From positions 1 through 61,253 of the forward strand of contig NZ_RAXV01000023.1 of NCBI RefSeq assembly GCF_003611465.1: DNA of 61,253 nucleotides. The letters are read 5' to 3'. Origin of the DNA: Acinetobacter tianfuensis (GTDB lineage Bacteria > Pseudomonadota > Gammaproteobacteria > Pseudomonadales > Moraxellaceae). Positions within the stretch are counted from its first letter, which is position 1, and each line of letters starts with the position of its first letter. The notes beneath the pieces are model-generated. The model searched no databases, was not told where the DNA came from, and saw nothing but the letters and a program-made list of their open reading frames with translations. Shown piece after piece: positions 36,671-46,019 of the stretch. Made by a program: the position numbers and the translations under genes.

Positions 36671-36699
36671 TTGGAAAAACAATAAAGTGTTTGTATGAT
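36671..36699 (+). promoter_or_regulatory. ompA promoter
   Basis: -35 TTGGAA and -10 TATGAT with a 17-base spacer, predicting a transcript start near 36706 and a leader of about 100 bases. Confidence 0.6.
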
Positions 36700-36738
36700 T
36701 TGGCGTGAATAGCTTAAAAATCAAACTGGGGTATTAGA

Positions 36739-36771
36739 AAGCCTATCTCAGGATGCCGGATTTTTAGGCTT
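36739..36771 (+). promoter_or_regulatory. hairpin in the ompA leader
   Basis: AAGCCTA and TAGGCTT flank an inner TCAGG/CCGGA stem. It lies in the leader between the promoter and the GGAGG ribosome binding site. It may stabilise the mRNA as 5' hairpins do for E. coli ompA. Confidence 0.45.
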
Positions 36772-36804
36772 GAACAACAATTTTTATCTCTGGAGGATAA
36801 ATCC

Positions 36805-37839
36805 ATGAAAATGAGTCGTATTGCATTAGCAATGCTGGTAGCTGCTCCTTTAGCTGCTGCAAACGCAGGCGTAACTGTTACTCCATTAATGCTTGGTTAC
36901 ACATTCCAAGGCACTCAGCACAACAATGGTAAAGACCATTTAACTCCTGGTCCTGAACTTCAAGACGATTTGTTCGTTGGTGCAGCGCTTGGTGTTGAAT
37001 TGACTCCATGGTTAGGCTTTGAAGCTGAATATAACCAAGTTAAGGGTGATATTGATGGCTTAGCTGCGGGTGCAGAATACAAGCAAACTCAAATCAACGG
37101 TAACTTCTATGCTACTTCTGATTTGATCACTAAAAACTATGATAGCAAAATCAAGCCATATGTATTGCTAGGTGCTGGTCACTATAAATATACAGGTTCA
37201 GGTGATGTTAATCTTAATGGTTGGAAAGACGAAGGTACTTTGGGTAATGCTGGTTTAGGTGCTTTCTGGCGCTTAAACGATGCTTTATCTCTACGTACTG
37301 AAGCTCGTGCTACTTACAACATCGATGAAGATTTCTGGAACTACACAGCTTTGGCTGGCCTTAACGTAGTTCTTGGCGGTCACTTGAAGCCAGCTGCTCC
37401 TGTAGTTGAAGTTGCTCCTGTAGCTCCTGTAGCTCCTGTAGCTCCTGTAGCTCCAGCTCCACAAGAGTTGACTGAAGACCTTAACATGGAACTTCGTGTG
37501 TTCTTTGATACAAACAAATCAAACATCAAAGACCAATACAAGCCAGAAATTGCTAAAGTTGCTGAGAAACTAGCTGAATATCCAAACGCTACTGCTCGCA
37601 TCGAAGGTCACACAGACAACACTGGTCCACGTGCGTTGAACGAACGTTTATCTCTAGCTCGTGCTAACTCTGTTAAGTCTGCACTTGTAAGCGAATACAA
37701 CGTAGATGCAGCTCGTTTGTCTACTCAAGGTTTCGCTTGGGATCAACCGATTGCTGACAACAACACTAAAGAAGGCCGTGCTATGAACCGTCGCGTATTC
37801 GCTACGATTTCTGGCAGCCGTACAGTTGTCGCTCAATAA
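36805..37839 (+). CDS. ompA: outer membrane protein OmpA (Omp38)
   Basis: 344 residues. A signal peptide ([21 protein letters not shown]) precedes an eight-strand beta-barrel (about 22-190). A Pro-Ala-Val linker encoded by four 9-base repeats follows, then a C-terminal peptidoglycan-binding domain (about 225-340) with [24 protein letters not shown] and MNRRVFA. It is the major, slow porin of Acinetobacter, links the envelope to peptidoglycan and acts in adhesion. Strong GGAGG ribosome binding site and codon use typical of a highly expressed gene. Confidence 0.97.
   Translation: MKMSRIALAMLVAAPLAAANAGVTVTPLMLGYTFQGTQHNNGKDHLTPGPELQDDLFVGAALGVELTPWLGFEAEYNQVKGDIDGLAAGAEYKQTQINGNFYATSDLITKNYDSKIKPYVLLGAGHYKYTGSGDVNLNGWKDEGTLGNAGLGAFWRLNDALSLRTEARATYNIDEDFWNYTALAGLNVVLGGHLKPAAPVVEVAPVAPVAPVAPVAPAPQELTEDLNMELRVFFDTNKSNIKDQYKPEIAKVAEKLAEYPNATARIEGHTDNTGPRALNERLSLARANSVKSALVSEYNVDAARLSTQGFAWDQPIADNNTKEGRAMNRRVFATISGSRTVVAQ
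37414..37449 (+). repeat. 9-base tandem repeat in the ompA linker
   Basis: Four exact copies of GCTCCTGTA (Ala-Pro-Val) followed by GCTCCAGCTCCA. Slipped-strand changes in copy number would alter linker length by three residues without a frameshift. Confidence 0.9.
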
Positions 37840-37869
37840 GATTCAGTAATTCGTTATTGAATTGATTTG

Positions 37870-37899
37870 AAAAAAAGCAGCCGAAAGGCTGCTTTTTTT
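37870..37899 (+). terminator. ompA terminator
   Basis: The stem GCAGCC/GGCTGC has a GAAA tetraloop, with A-run before and T7 after. Confidence 0.92.
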
Positions 37900-37964
37900 A
37901 TTGCCTTAGATTTTTGTTAGAATCAATTGCAATGAATTGTGTAATGCACTGACTGAGTAAATGT

Positions 37965-38495
37965 ATGGCCTTAAATATTCCAGAAGCTTTATTGAAACTA
38001 AAATCCAATAGCGGGGTCTATGCGGTGTGGATGGTCATGCAGCATTATGGCATTCAGGCGGATATCTCACGTTTAGCTGAGCTGTGCGGTTATGACGGAG
38101 AGGGTGCTTATACTGTGGGTTTAGCGCTTGCACTGCAAAAGTTAGGCTGTAAAACAGCATTTCATACTGATCCAGATCCCGACTGCCAGCCGCAAGAAGT
38201 TGAATATTATGCAGAAGCAAAGCAGCTGCAAATACCTATACAGTCGGCATTAACTTATGAGCAGATTAAACTGAAATTAGAACAGGGCTATTTTATCATT
38301 GTGTATTACGATACACCTGAGGGGGAAGGCCATCACTCGCTGGTATATTCTATCAACAGCCAAGAAATTTGTTTTTTTGATAATTTTACAACCTTATCTG
38401 CACGTACTTTTGAGAAGCGCCGCAGAGCAGAGGGAATATGCCGTCAGGCAATTGTTATTGATGGTTCAAAATTAGCAGATATTCGCTTCAGCTGA
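37965..38495 (+). CDS. C39-like peptidase fold protein, cysteine replaced by serine
   Basis: 176 residues. The start KSNSGVYAVWMVMQHYGI is laid out like the papain-like C39 motif (CGxAxLxM..YYG), but Ser16 occupies the catalytic Cys position. The later histidine block GEGHHSLVYSI (His123/124) and FFDN (Asp139) keep the rest of the triad. Members with Cys cleave double-glycine leaders; this one is probably inactive as a cysteine peptidase and may bind peptides instead. No transporter or membrane segment is present. Confidence 0.6.
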   Translation: MALNIPEALLKLKSNSGVYAVWMVMQHYGIQADISRLAELCGYDGEGAYTVGLALALQKLGCKTAFHTDPDPDCQPQEVEYYAEAKQLQIPIQSALTYEQIKLKLEQGYFIIVYYDTPEGEGHHSLVYSINSQEICFFDNFTTLSARTFEKRRRAEGICRQAIVIDGSKLADIRFS

Positions 38496-38521
38496 TTGAG
38501 GCTTAGATATATTGCAGTGAT

Positions 38522-38550
38522 AAAAAAAAGCAGCTTTGCAGCTGCTTTTT
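38522..38550. terminator. bidirectional terminator
   Basis: The stem AAAAAGCAGC/GCTGCTTTTT has a 6-base loop. It lies between the C39-like gene and the minus-strand permease. Confidence 0.85.
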
Positions 38551-38556
38551 CAATTT

Positions 38557-40029
38557 TTAGCCTTGGTTTTGATCAGTTTTAATCGGGGATACATCCATTT
38601 CTTGATAAGAAACCAGCTTCGCTTTATGTTTCCATTTATAACCTAGCCAAATTGCTAAGAATAAGAAAATACCAATATAAGTTGATAATACAGACAGCCA
38701 TTCTCCATCCAGCATTGCTTGGTAGTTCTGGCCTAAGACAACAATTGAACAAAGAATGAAGGCAAACCATGGCGCGAATGGAAAAAATTTAGCGCGGTAT
38801 GCAAGATTTTCCAGTTTATGACCTTGAATAATATAGCCTTTACGGAAACGGTAATGCGAAACAGCAATACCCAGCCAAACAATAAAACCGCACATCCCTG
38901 ACATGTTCAGCAGCCAATTGAAGACTTGCTCTTCGCCAATGAACGTGGTTAAAAAACATATTGCGGCAATTGCAGTTGTTGCATACAGCGCATTCATTGG
39001 AACGCCGCGCGAGTCAAGTTTACCAAATACTTTTGGTGCACTTCCTTTACGCGCCATATCAAACAGCATGCGTGTAGATGAATACATGCCTGAGTTACCG
39101 GCAGATAAAATTGCAGTTAAAATCACGGCATTCATTACAGATGCGGCGAAAGCAAAACCTGCTTTTTCATACAGCAGTGTAAATGGTGACAGTGCAATAT
39201 TTTCAGAAGCAGCGGCTTGTAATAAACGCGGGTCGTCATAGGCAATGAGTGTGCCGATAATGAAAATACACACGATATAGAACAGCAGAATACGCCAGAA
39301 AATTTGTTTAATGGCGATAGGAATGGTTTTTTCAGGATCTTTTGATTCACCGGCAGCCACCCCCACCATTTCTGTGCCTTGGAAGGAGAAACCGGCAATC
39401 ATTGCAACACCGATCAGCGCTGCAAAGCCGCCAACAAATGGCGCTTCGCCTTTGCTCCAGTTTGCAAATGTTTCAACACCAGGGGTCAGCATGATTTTAC
39501 CAATCATGAAAATACCGATGATAATAAATGCAATAATGGCAACAACTTTCACCAGTGAGAAGAAGAACTCACTTTCACCAAAACCTTTTACTGTTAAGGC
39601 GTTAATGCCGAATACGACGGCAAGGAAGATGGCGCTCCAATAGAAGCCGGGAATATCTGGGAACCAGAACTTCATAATGAACTGTACCGCGACGAGCTCA
39701 AAAGCAACGGTAATGGCCCAGTTGTACCAGTAGTTCCAGCCTAGTGCAAAGCCAAAGCCTTTTTCGACATATTTTGTGCCGTAGGTAAAGAAAGCGCCAG
39801 AGGTTGGATTGTGCGTTGCAAGTTCACCTAAACTGGTCATGAGAAAGTAGATCATCACACCAATCAGAGCATAGGCCAGCAGCGCGCCGCCTGGTCCTGC
39901 ATTTGCAATGGTTGCGCCAGATGCTAAAAATAAACCTGTACCGATAGAGCCGCCGATTGCAATCATGTTGAGATGGCGAGCACCCAGCTTACGCTGCAAT
40001 TCTGCGGGTTGTTGTGTTTCGCTCATCAT
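38557..40029 (-). CDS. amino acid permease (APC family, LysP-like)
   Basis: 490 residues with twelve helices and the APC signatures HLNMIAIGGSIGTGLFL in helix 1 and NPTSGAFFTYGTKYV. The region SFQGTEMVGVAAGES is typical of the basic/neutral amino acid permeases LysP and GABA-permease-like proteins. The substrate cannot be settled. Its ATG overlaps the rsmC stop (TAATG), so it is translationally coupled to a rRNA methyltransferase, an unusual pairing. Confidence 0.88.
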   Translation of the reverse strand: MMSETQQPAELQRKLGARHLNMIAIGGSIGTGLFLASGATIANAGPGGALLAYALIGVMIYFLMTSLGELATHNPTSGAFFTYGTKYVEKGFGFALGWNYWYNWAITVAFELVAVQFIMKFWFPDIPGFYWSAIFLAVVFGINALTVKGFGESEFFFSLVKVVAIIAFIIIGIFMIGKIMLTPGVETFANWSKGEAPFVGGFAALIGVAMIAGFSFQGTEMVGVAAGESKDPEKTIPIAIKQIFWRILLFYIVCIFIIGTLIAYDDPRLLQAAASENIALSPFTLLYEKAGFAFAASVMNAVILTAILSAGNSGMYSSTRMLFDMARKGSAPKVFGKLDSRGVPMNALYATTAIAAICFLTTFIGEEQVFNWLLNMSGMCGFIVWLGIAVSHYRFRKGYIIQGHKLENLAYRAKFFPFAPWFAFILCSIVVLGQNYQAMLDGEWLSVLSTYIGIFLFLAIWLGYKWKHKAKLVSYQEMDVSPIKTDQNQG

Positions 40030-41060
40030 TATTCCTTCAGATTTTTTTGAGTGCTGGCGAAGAGCACTTTAAAGCCTTGTTGATCTGTCTTGATTGTGCA
40101 GTTCTTATAGCTTTGCTCAATTAAAGTCGGATAATTGAGGAAGCGGTTTGCGACAATCCACAGTTCTCCGCCAGACTTAAGATGTCTGCGCGAGGTTTTA
40201 CACAAATTTTCACTCGCATTGTAGTCTGTTTGAATCCCTTGGTGAAAGGGCGGGTTGCTGACAATGGCGTGTAAAAACAGCGGCGCATCTTCAATGCCAG
40301 TAACAGCTTTGATTTCAAGCTGTTCAGGTGTAAGGGAATTTTCTTCAAAAGTTAATTGGGTAGATGCTAATGCAAATGCATCAACATCCATCGCAAAAAT
40401 GCGGTTTTTAGGATTTAGCTTAGCTAAATAGGCGCTAATCACACCTGCACCGCAGCCAAAGTCAGCAATTTTGCCAGAGGTCACTTGTGATAAATAAGGT
40501 AAAAAGACTGCTGTGCCGACGTCTAAACGGTTCTGGCTAAATACGCCAGGCAGTGCGCAAATGTTTAAATCGCCATTTGGTGTTGCAACGGTATAGCGCT
40601 GTACCCAGTCTTTAAGCGGTTTTGCGGTAACCGTATTTTCCAGCACCATCTGCCAAAATTGGCAGTGGCGGGCGCTGTCTAATTTCAGGGTTTTGCCGAA
40701 AGGCAGCATCTGTTTTGCTGCGCGTTCTACACCGCCTTTTTTCTCACCCACCAAAAAGATTGATGCGTCTTTATTTAAGCGGCTAGCCAGGTTGTGCAAA
40801 AGGTAATTCAGCAGTTCTTTGGCTTTTGGGACAAAAATAATGGCCTGATCAAACTCGCCAGCAGGCAAATCAATACCAAAATGGACATCTGCCTGACGGG
40901 CTTGAAAATATTGGAAGTCATTAAAATTCCAAGTCCAAATGCTGGCATTGACGTTTGACGGCAAGTTGTTGAGTAAATCATCTGTTGGCGCATTGACCAG
41001 CAGCACACGGCCATTCAGCAGCTCTTCCTGACGAATAACAACTTCACTTTGAGGAACCAT
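40029..41060 (-). CDS. rsmC: 16S rRNA (G1207) methyltransferase RsmC
   Basis: 343 residues with two methyltransferase-like halves. The catalytic C-terminal half has [15 protein letters not shown] and NPPFHQG, the N2-guanine signature. It modifies G1207 of 16S rRNA. The N-terminal half is degenerate, as in E. coli RsmC. It is the first gene of a pair with the amino acid permease. Confidence 0.92.
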   Translation of the reverse strand: MVPQSEVVIRQEELLNGRVLLVNAPTDDLLNNLPSNVNASIWTWNFNDFQYFQARQADVHFGIDLPAGEFDQAIIFVPKAKELLNYLLHNLASRLNKDASIFLVGEKKGGVERAAKQMLPFGKTLKLDSARHCQFWQMVLENTVTAKPLKDWVQRYTVATPNGDLNICALPGVFSQNRLDVGTAVFLPYLSQVTSGKIADFGCGAGVISAYLAKLNPKNRIFAMDVDAFALASTQLTFEENSLTPEQLEIKAVTGIEDAPLFLHAIVSNPPFHQGIQTDYNASENLCKTSRRHLKSGGELWIVANRFLNYPTLIEQSYKNCTIKTDQQGFKVLFASTQKNLKE

Positions 41061-41125
41061 ATATCTCTCCAGAACAAAAACACCGCCGAGGCATTCACCC
41101 AGACGGCGCTTAAGGGAATTGAAAA

Positions 41126-42496
41126 TTATTTCTTCGTTTCAGGAAGCACAATATTCAAAATAAGGGCAGCAATACCGCCAGTCGCAACGCCAGAACTGAA
41201 AATATTGCGGAACAATTCGGGTAAATGCTCAAGAATCTGCGGAACTTGGGCAACACCTAAACCTAGCGCTAATGAAATGGCAATAATCAGTAATGCGCGT
41301 CGGTCAAGATGTACACCAGACAGAATGTTGATGCCGGAAGCGGCAACAGCGCCAAACATCACCATTACAGCGCCGCCAAGTACGGCTTGCGGTACAGCTT
41401 GGATGACACCGGCAACAGCAGGAAGCAGGCCTAAAATGACAAGAAGCGCTGCAATCCAAATACCCACATAACGGCTGGCAACGCCAGTCAGCTGAATCAC
41501 ACCGTTATTTTGTGCAAATACAGAACTTGGGAAGGTGTTAAAAATACCTGCGAGGAATGAGTTTGCGCCATTAACCAGCACACCGCCTTTAATGCGTTTC
41601 ATCCACTCTGGGCCATCAACTGCTTGGTTCGACAGTTTAGAAGTTGCGGTGACATCACCAATCGCTTCTAAAGATGTCACCAAATAAATAAACGCCATTG
41701 GAATGAATAAACTCCAAGAGAAGTCTAGTCCGAAGTGCATTGGTGTTGGAATTTGAACCAGCGGAGCATCTTTTAAGCCGTCAAAGTTTAAATGCCCCAT
41801 GAAGCCCGCAAGGATATAACCGGCAACTAATGCAATAAGAATGGCTGAGCTTTTTACCCATGTAATGCGTACACGGTTGAGTAAGATGATGAGGGCTAAG
41901 ACTGTGCATGACATAATCAGGTTGTCTGCATTGGCAAAGGTTTTATCGCCCATTGCTTGATAACCGCCGCCCATGCTGATTAAGCCTTCTTTAATCAGGG
42001 TTAAGCCAATCAATAACACCACAATCCCTGTCACTAGCGGTGTGATCAGTTTTTTTACCCATGGCAGAATTTGAGAAACACCCATTTCAATAAATGAACC
42101 GGCAATCACCACACCAAAAATAGAGGCCATCACGGCTTCCACTGGTGTGCCTGCGGCAACCATGGCAGAACCAATACCGATGATTGGGCCAATAAAGTTA
42201 AAACTGGTGCCTTGAACAATCAGCAGGCCGGCGCCAAAGGGCCCAACTTTTTTACACTGCAGAAATGTTGCTATGCCTGAAATGACCAATGACATCGAAA
42301 GAATCATATTGGTATCTTCTTTCGAAACACCTAAAGCCAAGCAAATCAGCAGGCCTGGCGTCACAATCGGGACAATAATGGCCAATAAATGCTGGAAAGC
42401 TGCTAAAAAAGCGATAAACGGTTTTGGGCGGTCATTTAGGCCGTAGACCAGATCAAGTTGATTTTTGGGGTCGGGAGATTGATTTAAATCAGACAT
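41126..42496 (-). CDS. nucleobase:cation symporter-2 family (uracil/xanthine) permease
   Basis: 456 residues from the ATG at 42496; a TTG four codons upstream is the alternative. The NCS2 features [15 protein letters not shown] and the later [12 protein letters not shown] are visible. The QH motif and the ExxGDxxA signature carry substrate-binding residues in XanQ/UraA. Probable substrates are uracil or xanthine; the choice cannot be made by eye. It is divergent from typA and has no riboswitch in its 170-base upstream gap. Confidence 0.9.
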   Translation of the reverse strand: MSDLNQSPDPKNQLDLVYGLNDRPKPFIAFLAAFQHLLAIIVPIVTPGLLICLALGVSKEDTNMILSMSLVISGIATFLQCKKVGPFGAGLLIVQGTSFNFIGPIIGIGSAMVAAGTPVEAVMASIFGVVIAGSFIEMGVSQILPWVKKLITPLVTGIVVLLIGLTLIKEGLISMGGGYQAMGDKTFANADNLIMSCTVLALIILLNRVRITWVKSSAILIALVAGYILAGFMGHLNFDGLKDAPLVQIPTPMHFGLDFSWSLFIPMAFIYLVTSLEAIGDVTATSKLSNQAVDGPEWMKRIKGGVLVNGANSFLAGIFNTFPSSVFAQNNGVIQLTGVASRYVGIWIAALLVILGLLPAVAGVIQAVPQAVLGGAVMVMFGAVAASGINILSGVHLDRRALLIIAISLALGLGVAQVPQILEHLPELFRNIFSSGVATGGIAALILNIVLPETKK

Positions 42497-42670
42497 AAAG
42501 AACAGCAAATTAAGGCTAGATGGCGCTATTCTAATCTGTTTACATGCCTTTACAAAAGTAAAAGGGGCTGGGCAGCGAAAAAAAATGATATTGTCAATAA
42601 ACTGTCACTATAAAAACTTAAGATTTTTCTGTATAATTTGCCCTCAAACTTTAGGCGTATCGAATTTTAC

Positions 42671-44500
42671 ATGTCAGATATTAAAACACTCCGTAACATT
42701 GCCATCATTGCGCACGTCGATCATGGTAAAACGACTCTAGTCGACAAACTTTTACAACAATCAGGTGCTTTGGGTGAACGCGCGGGTGAGATCGAGCGTG
42801 TTATGGATTCAGGCGCTATTGAAAGCGAACGCGGTATTACCATTCTTGCAAAAAACACTGCAATCAAATGGTTAGACAAGCGTACTGATACAGAATACCG
42901 CATCAACATCGTGGACACCCCAGGACACGCCGACTTTGGCGGTGAAGTGGAACGTGTAATGTCGATGGTTGACTGCGTACTTCTTCTTGTCGATTCTCAA
43001 GAAGGCCCAATGCCGCAAACTCGTTTCGTAACGCAAAAAGCGTTCGCACGCGGTTTGAAGCCAATCGTGATCATCAACAAAGTTGATAAGCCAAACGCGC
43101 GTCCTGACTGGGTAATTGACCAAGTATTCGATTTGTTCGACAACCTTGGCGGTACTGACGAACAGTTAGACTTCCCAGTGGTTTATGCTTCAGGCCTTCG
43201 CGGTGTTGCTGGTCCTTCTCCTGAAGAACTTGCTGAAGACATGACTCCATTGTTCCAAACAATCGTAGACATCGTTGAGCCGCCGGCAGTTGATGTTGAC
43301 GGCCCATTCCAAATGCAAGTGTCTTCACTTGACTATAACAGCTTCGTAGGTGTTATCGGTGTTGGCCGTATTCAGCGCGGTTCAGTGAAATTAAACACAC
43401 CTGTAACTGTGATCGACAAAGACGGTAAAACACGTAATGGCCGTATCTTAAAAATCATGGGTTACCACGGTTTAGAGCGTATTGACGTTGAGTCAGCTTC
43501 TGCGGGTGATATCGTTTGTGTAACAGGTATGGAAGAACTTCATATCTCTGACACAATCTGTGATCCGAAAAATGTTGAAGCTTTACCGCCGCTTTCTGTA
43601 GATGAACCTACAGTTTCTATGACATTCCAAGTAAACAACTCACCGTTTGCTGGTAAAGAAGGTAAATTCGTCACTTCACGTAACATCCGTGAACGTCTTG
43701 ACCGTGAATTGATTCACAACGTCGCTTTACGTGTTGAAGATACTGACAGTCCTGACCGTTTCAAAGTGTCTGGCCGCGGTGAACTTCACCTTTCAGTTTT
43801 AATTGAAAACATGCGCCGTGAAGGCTTCGAAATGGGTGTATCTCGTCCGCAAGTAATCTTGAAAGAGATTGACGGCGAAATGCAAGAACCATACGAAAAC
43901 GTAACTTTTGACGTTGAAGATCAGCACCAAGGTGCTGTAATGGAACAAATGGGTAACCGTAAGGGCGAAATGACCAATATGGAAGTTGACGGCAAAGGCC
44001 GTATCCGTATTGAAGCAACTGTTCCTTCACGCGGCTTAATTGGTTTCCGTTCTGAATTCATGACCATGACTTCTGGTACTGGTATCATGACTTCAAGCTT
44101 CTCGCACTACGGTTCAATGAAGCAAGGTCAAGTTGCAAAACGTCAAAACGGTGTGCTGATTTCTATGGTTCAAGGTACTTGCCTTGGCTATGCACTATTC
44201 AGCTTGCAAGACCGCGGCCGTCTATTCGCTAAACCTCAGTTAGAAGTTTACGAAGGCATGATCGTAGGTATTAACTCACGTTCTGACGACATGGTGGTTA
44301 ACCCAACTAAAGCGAAACAGTTAACTAACGTACGTGCTTCTGGTACTGACGATGCGTTGACACTTGTTCCTGCAATTGAATACACGCTTGAACAAGCGCT
44401 AGAATTCATTGAAGATGATGAATTAGTTGAAGTAACACCTAAGTCAATCCGTATCCGTAAGCGCTGGTTGACTGAAAACGAACGTAAGCGTAACAAATAA
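42671..44500 (+). CDS. typA: translational GTPase TypA/BipA
   Basis: 609 residues. The G domain has AHVDHGKTTL, VDTPGHADFGGE and NKVDKP; the EF-G-like domains follow, with the BipA-specific C-terminal domain from about residue 480. It acts in 50S assembly and stress at low temperature. I start at the ATG at 42671, because the frame upstream is not family sequence. A TATAAT box at 42632-42637 gives a leader of about 27 bases. Ends at a strong terminator. Confidence 0.97.
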   Translation: MSDIKTLRNIAIIAHVDHGKTTLVDKLLQQSGALGERAGEIERVMDSGAIESERGITILAKNTAIKWLDKRTDTEYRINIVDTPGHADFGGEVERVMSMVDCVLLLVDSQEGPMPQTRFVTQKAFARGLKPIVIINKVDKPNARPDWVIDQVFDLFDNLGGTDEQLDFPVVYASGLRGVAGPSPEELAEDMTPLFQTIVDIVEPPAVDVDGPFQMQVSSLDYNSFVGVIGVGRIQRGSVKLNTPVTVIDKDGKTRNGRILKIMGYHGLERIDVESASAGDIVCVTGMEELHISDTICDPKNVEALPPLSVDEPTVSMTFQVNNSPFAGKEGKFVTSRNIRERLDRELIHNVALRVEDTDSPDRFKVSGRGELHLSVLIENMRREGFEMGVSRPQVILKEIDGEMQEPYENVTFDVEDQHQGAVMEQMGNRKGEMTNMEVDGKGRIRIEATVPSRGLIGFRSEFMTMTSGTGIMTSSFSHYGSMKQGQVAKRQNGVLISMVQGTCLGYALFSLQDRGRLFAKPQLEVYEGMIVGINSRSDDMVVNPTKAKQLTNVRASGTDDALTLVPAIEYTLEQALEFIEDDELVEVTPKSIRIRKRWLTENERKRNK

Positions 44501-44523
44501 GTCATGCTTATCTTCGGATAATA

Positions 44524-44555
44524 AAAACCGCTGATTTCGATCAGCGGTTTTTTTT
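44524..44555 (+). terminator. typA terminator
   Basis: The stem AACCGCTGA/TCAGCGGTT with a TTTCGA loop is followed by T8. The 44556-44777 region beyond contains an inverted repeat AAATGCCC/GGGCATTT (44605-44677) but no gene. Confidence 0.92.
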
Positions 44556-44777
44556 ATGTCAGATGAATTGCTTTAATTTTGGCTTAAAGCTGAATTAAAA
44601 TAGAAAATGCCCTAGATCAGCAGCCATAACAGCATGCATTTGCAATAGATTTGTGTGAATTTTTATATTGGGCATTTAGTAATGGATCAAAACCAAGTAA
44701 ATTAGGCGGAAATTGCAATACATAAATTAATGTATACTTCGTCACATAATTAAAGTGAAAAAATTTCTGGAGATGAC

Positions 44778-45212
44778 ATGAGTATTATTCAAGAATTTAA
44801 AGAATTTGCTGTCAAAGGCAATGTTATGGATTTAGCTGTCGGTGTGATCATTGGCGGCGCGTTCGGTAAAATTATTGACTCAATGGTGAAAGATATCATC
44901 ATGCCTTTTATTTCATGGGTTTTAGGCGGTGATGTTGATTATTCAAACTGGTTCTTGGTTTTAGGCGACAACCCAAATAACTTGACCACACTTAAAGCAG
45001 CGCAAGATGCAGGTTTGAATGTATTGGCTTATGGTAACTTTCTGACGATTCTGATTAATTTCCTGTTGCTTGCATGGGTGGTGTTCTTGCTAGTGAAATT
45101 AATGAACAGAGTACGCCGCCAGCAGCCTGCTGAGCCAGAAGCGCCAGCTGCTACTCCTGAAGATATTGAATTGCTTCGCGAAATTCGTGATGAATTGAAA
45201 CGTAAGGGTTAA
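44778..45212 (+). CDS. mscL: large-conductance mechanosensitive channel MscL
   Basis: 144 residues. N-terminal helix and TM1 with [21 protein letters not shown], periplasmic loop, TM2 (about 88-110) and a cytoplasmic helix ending in [17 protein letters not shown]. It opens at high membrane tension to release solutes under osmotic downshock. Homopentamer in the inner membrane. TGGAG precedes the ATG. Confidence 0.96.
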   Translation: MSIIQEFKEFAVKGNVMDLAVGVIIGGAFGKIIDSMVKDIIMPFISWVLGGDVDYSNWFLVLGDNPNNLTTLKAAQDAGLNVLAYGNFLTILINFLLLAWVVFLLVKLMNRVRRQQPAEPEAPAATPEDIELLREIRDELKRKG

Positions 45213-45225
45213 TTCTTCGGCAATA

Positions 45226-45253
45226 AAAACGGCACATTTCAGTGCCGTTTTTT
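45226..45253 (+). terminator. mscL terminator
   Basis: The stem ACGGCAC/GTGCCGT has an ATTTCA loop, with A4 before and T7 after. Confidence 0.9.
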
Positions 45254-45341
45254 TCATCTGTATAAAACGGTTGAACCGTCATAAAAAGCTAGAGATTGTC
45301 ACGCAATATCACTAAGATAAGCGCTTATTTTTTAAGCTGAT

Positions 45342-45683
45342 ATGAACTGGATGAATTATTTATTTGTTTATGGAACTTTGTGCCCAAACCGTGAAAATTC
45401 ACATTGGTTAGAAAATATTGGCGGTACATGGCAAAAGGCTTCGGTAAATGGTGTTGTGCATATATTAGATTGGGGACCAGATAGAGGCTTGCCTGCAATT
45501 GTTCTTGATCAAAATGCGCCGCCAGTAGCGGGTTATTGTTTTAGTACAGAAAAATTGGCACAGCACTGGGATATATTGGATGAGTTTGAAGGCATGCAAT
45601 ATCAGCGTGTACAAGCCATGATTCAACTTGAATCAGGGGAACAAAAAGCCGCTTGGGTTTATGAAATGAAAAACGCAGCATAG
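45342..45683 (+). CDS. gamma-glutamylcyclotransferase-like protein
   Basis: 113 residues with the GGCT/BtrG fold: LFVYGTLCPNRENSHWL gives the YGTL substrate loop, and the catalytic glutamate is expected in ILDEFEGMQY. These enzymes form 5-oxoproline or trim gamma-glutamyl or similar amide groups. The substrate is unknown. Its last codons form part of the downstream terminator stem. Confidence 0.88.
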   Translation: MNWMNYLFVYGTLCPNRENSHWLENIGGTWQKASVNGVVHILDWGPDRGLPAIVLDQNAPPVAGYCFSTEKLAQHWDILDEFEGMQYQRVQAMIQLESGEQKAAWVYEMKNAA

Positions 45684-45695
45684 ACGCTGCGTTTT
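45670..45695 (+). terminator. terminator overlapping the GGCT stop
   Basis: AAAACGCAGC and GCTGCGTTTT flank ATAGAC. The TAG stop codon (45681-45683) sits in the loop, so translating ribosomes reach into the hairpin. Confidence 0.75.
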
Positions 45696-45737
45696 AATAT
45701 CAGTATTAGATGTAATCAGGCCATTTGTATTGGGGGG

Positions 45738-46019
45738 TTAATCCATGCGGAATTTAATTTCCAGTAAATGCCAGCCAAATTGACTTTTGATTGGACCATG
45801 CAATTCACGTTCAGGCAGAGTAAATACCGCTTTATCAATCGGGCCTACCAGCTGGCCTTTTTTGATATCGCCGAGTTCACCGCCTTTTTTGCCAGACGGG
45901 CAGGTTGAATGCTGTTTGGCAATTTTGGCAAAGTCAGCGCCGCCTTTAATTTTCTTTTTGAGCTGCTCACATAGTTCTTTGTCTTTGACTAAAATATGAC
46001 GAACAATGGCAGATTTCAT
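45738..46019 (-). CDS. parvulin-type peptidyl-prolyl isomerase
   Basis: 93 residues consisting of a single parvulin domain: RHILVKD, GGADFAKIAKQHSTCPSGKKGGELGDI, and FGWHLLEIK at the end. No signal peptide, so cytoplasmic, like E. coli PpiC. Its ATG overlaps the mutM stop (ATGA), so the two are translated together. Confidence 0.93.
   Translation of the reverse strand: MKSAIVRHILVKDKELCEQLKKKIKGGADFAKIAKQHSTCPSGKKGGELGDIKKGQLVGPIDKAVFTLPERELHGPIKSQFGWHLLEIKFRMD

Noticed and set aside
39311..39643. 110-codon frame antisense to the amino acid permease
   Set aside because: Opposite to conserved membrane helices of the permease; no ribosome binding site; composition of a mirror frame.
42497..42670. 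Purine or other riboswitch ahead of the NCS2 permease
   Set aside because: The 174-base gap is AT-rich, shared with the typA promoter, and shows no recognisable aptamer core.
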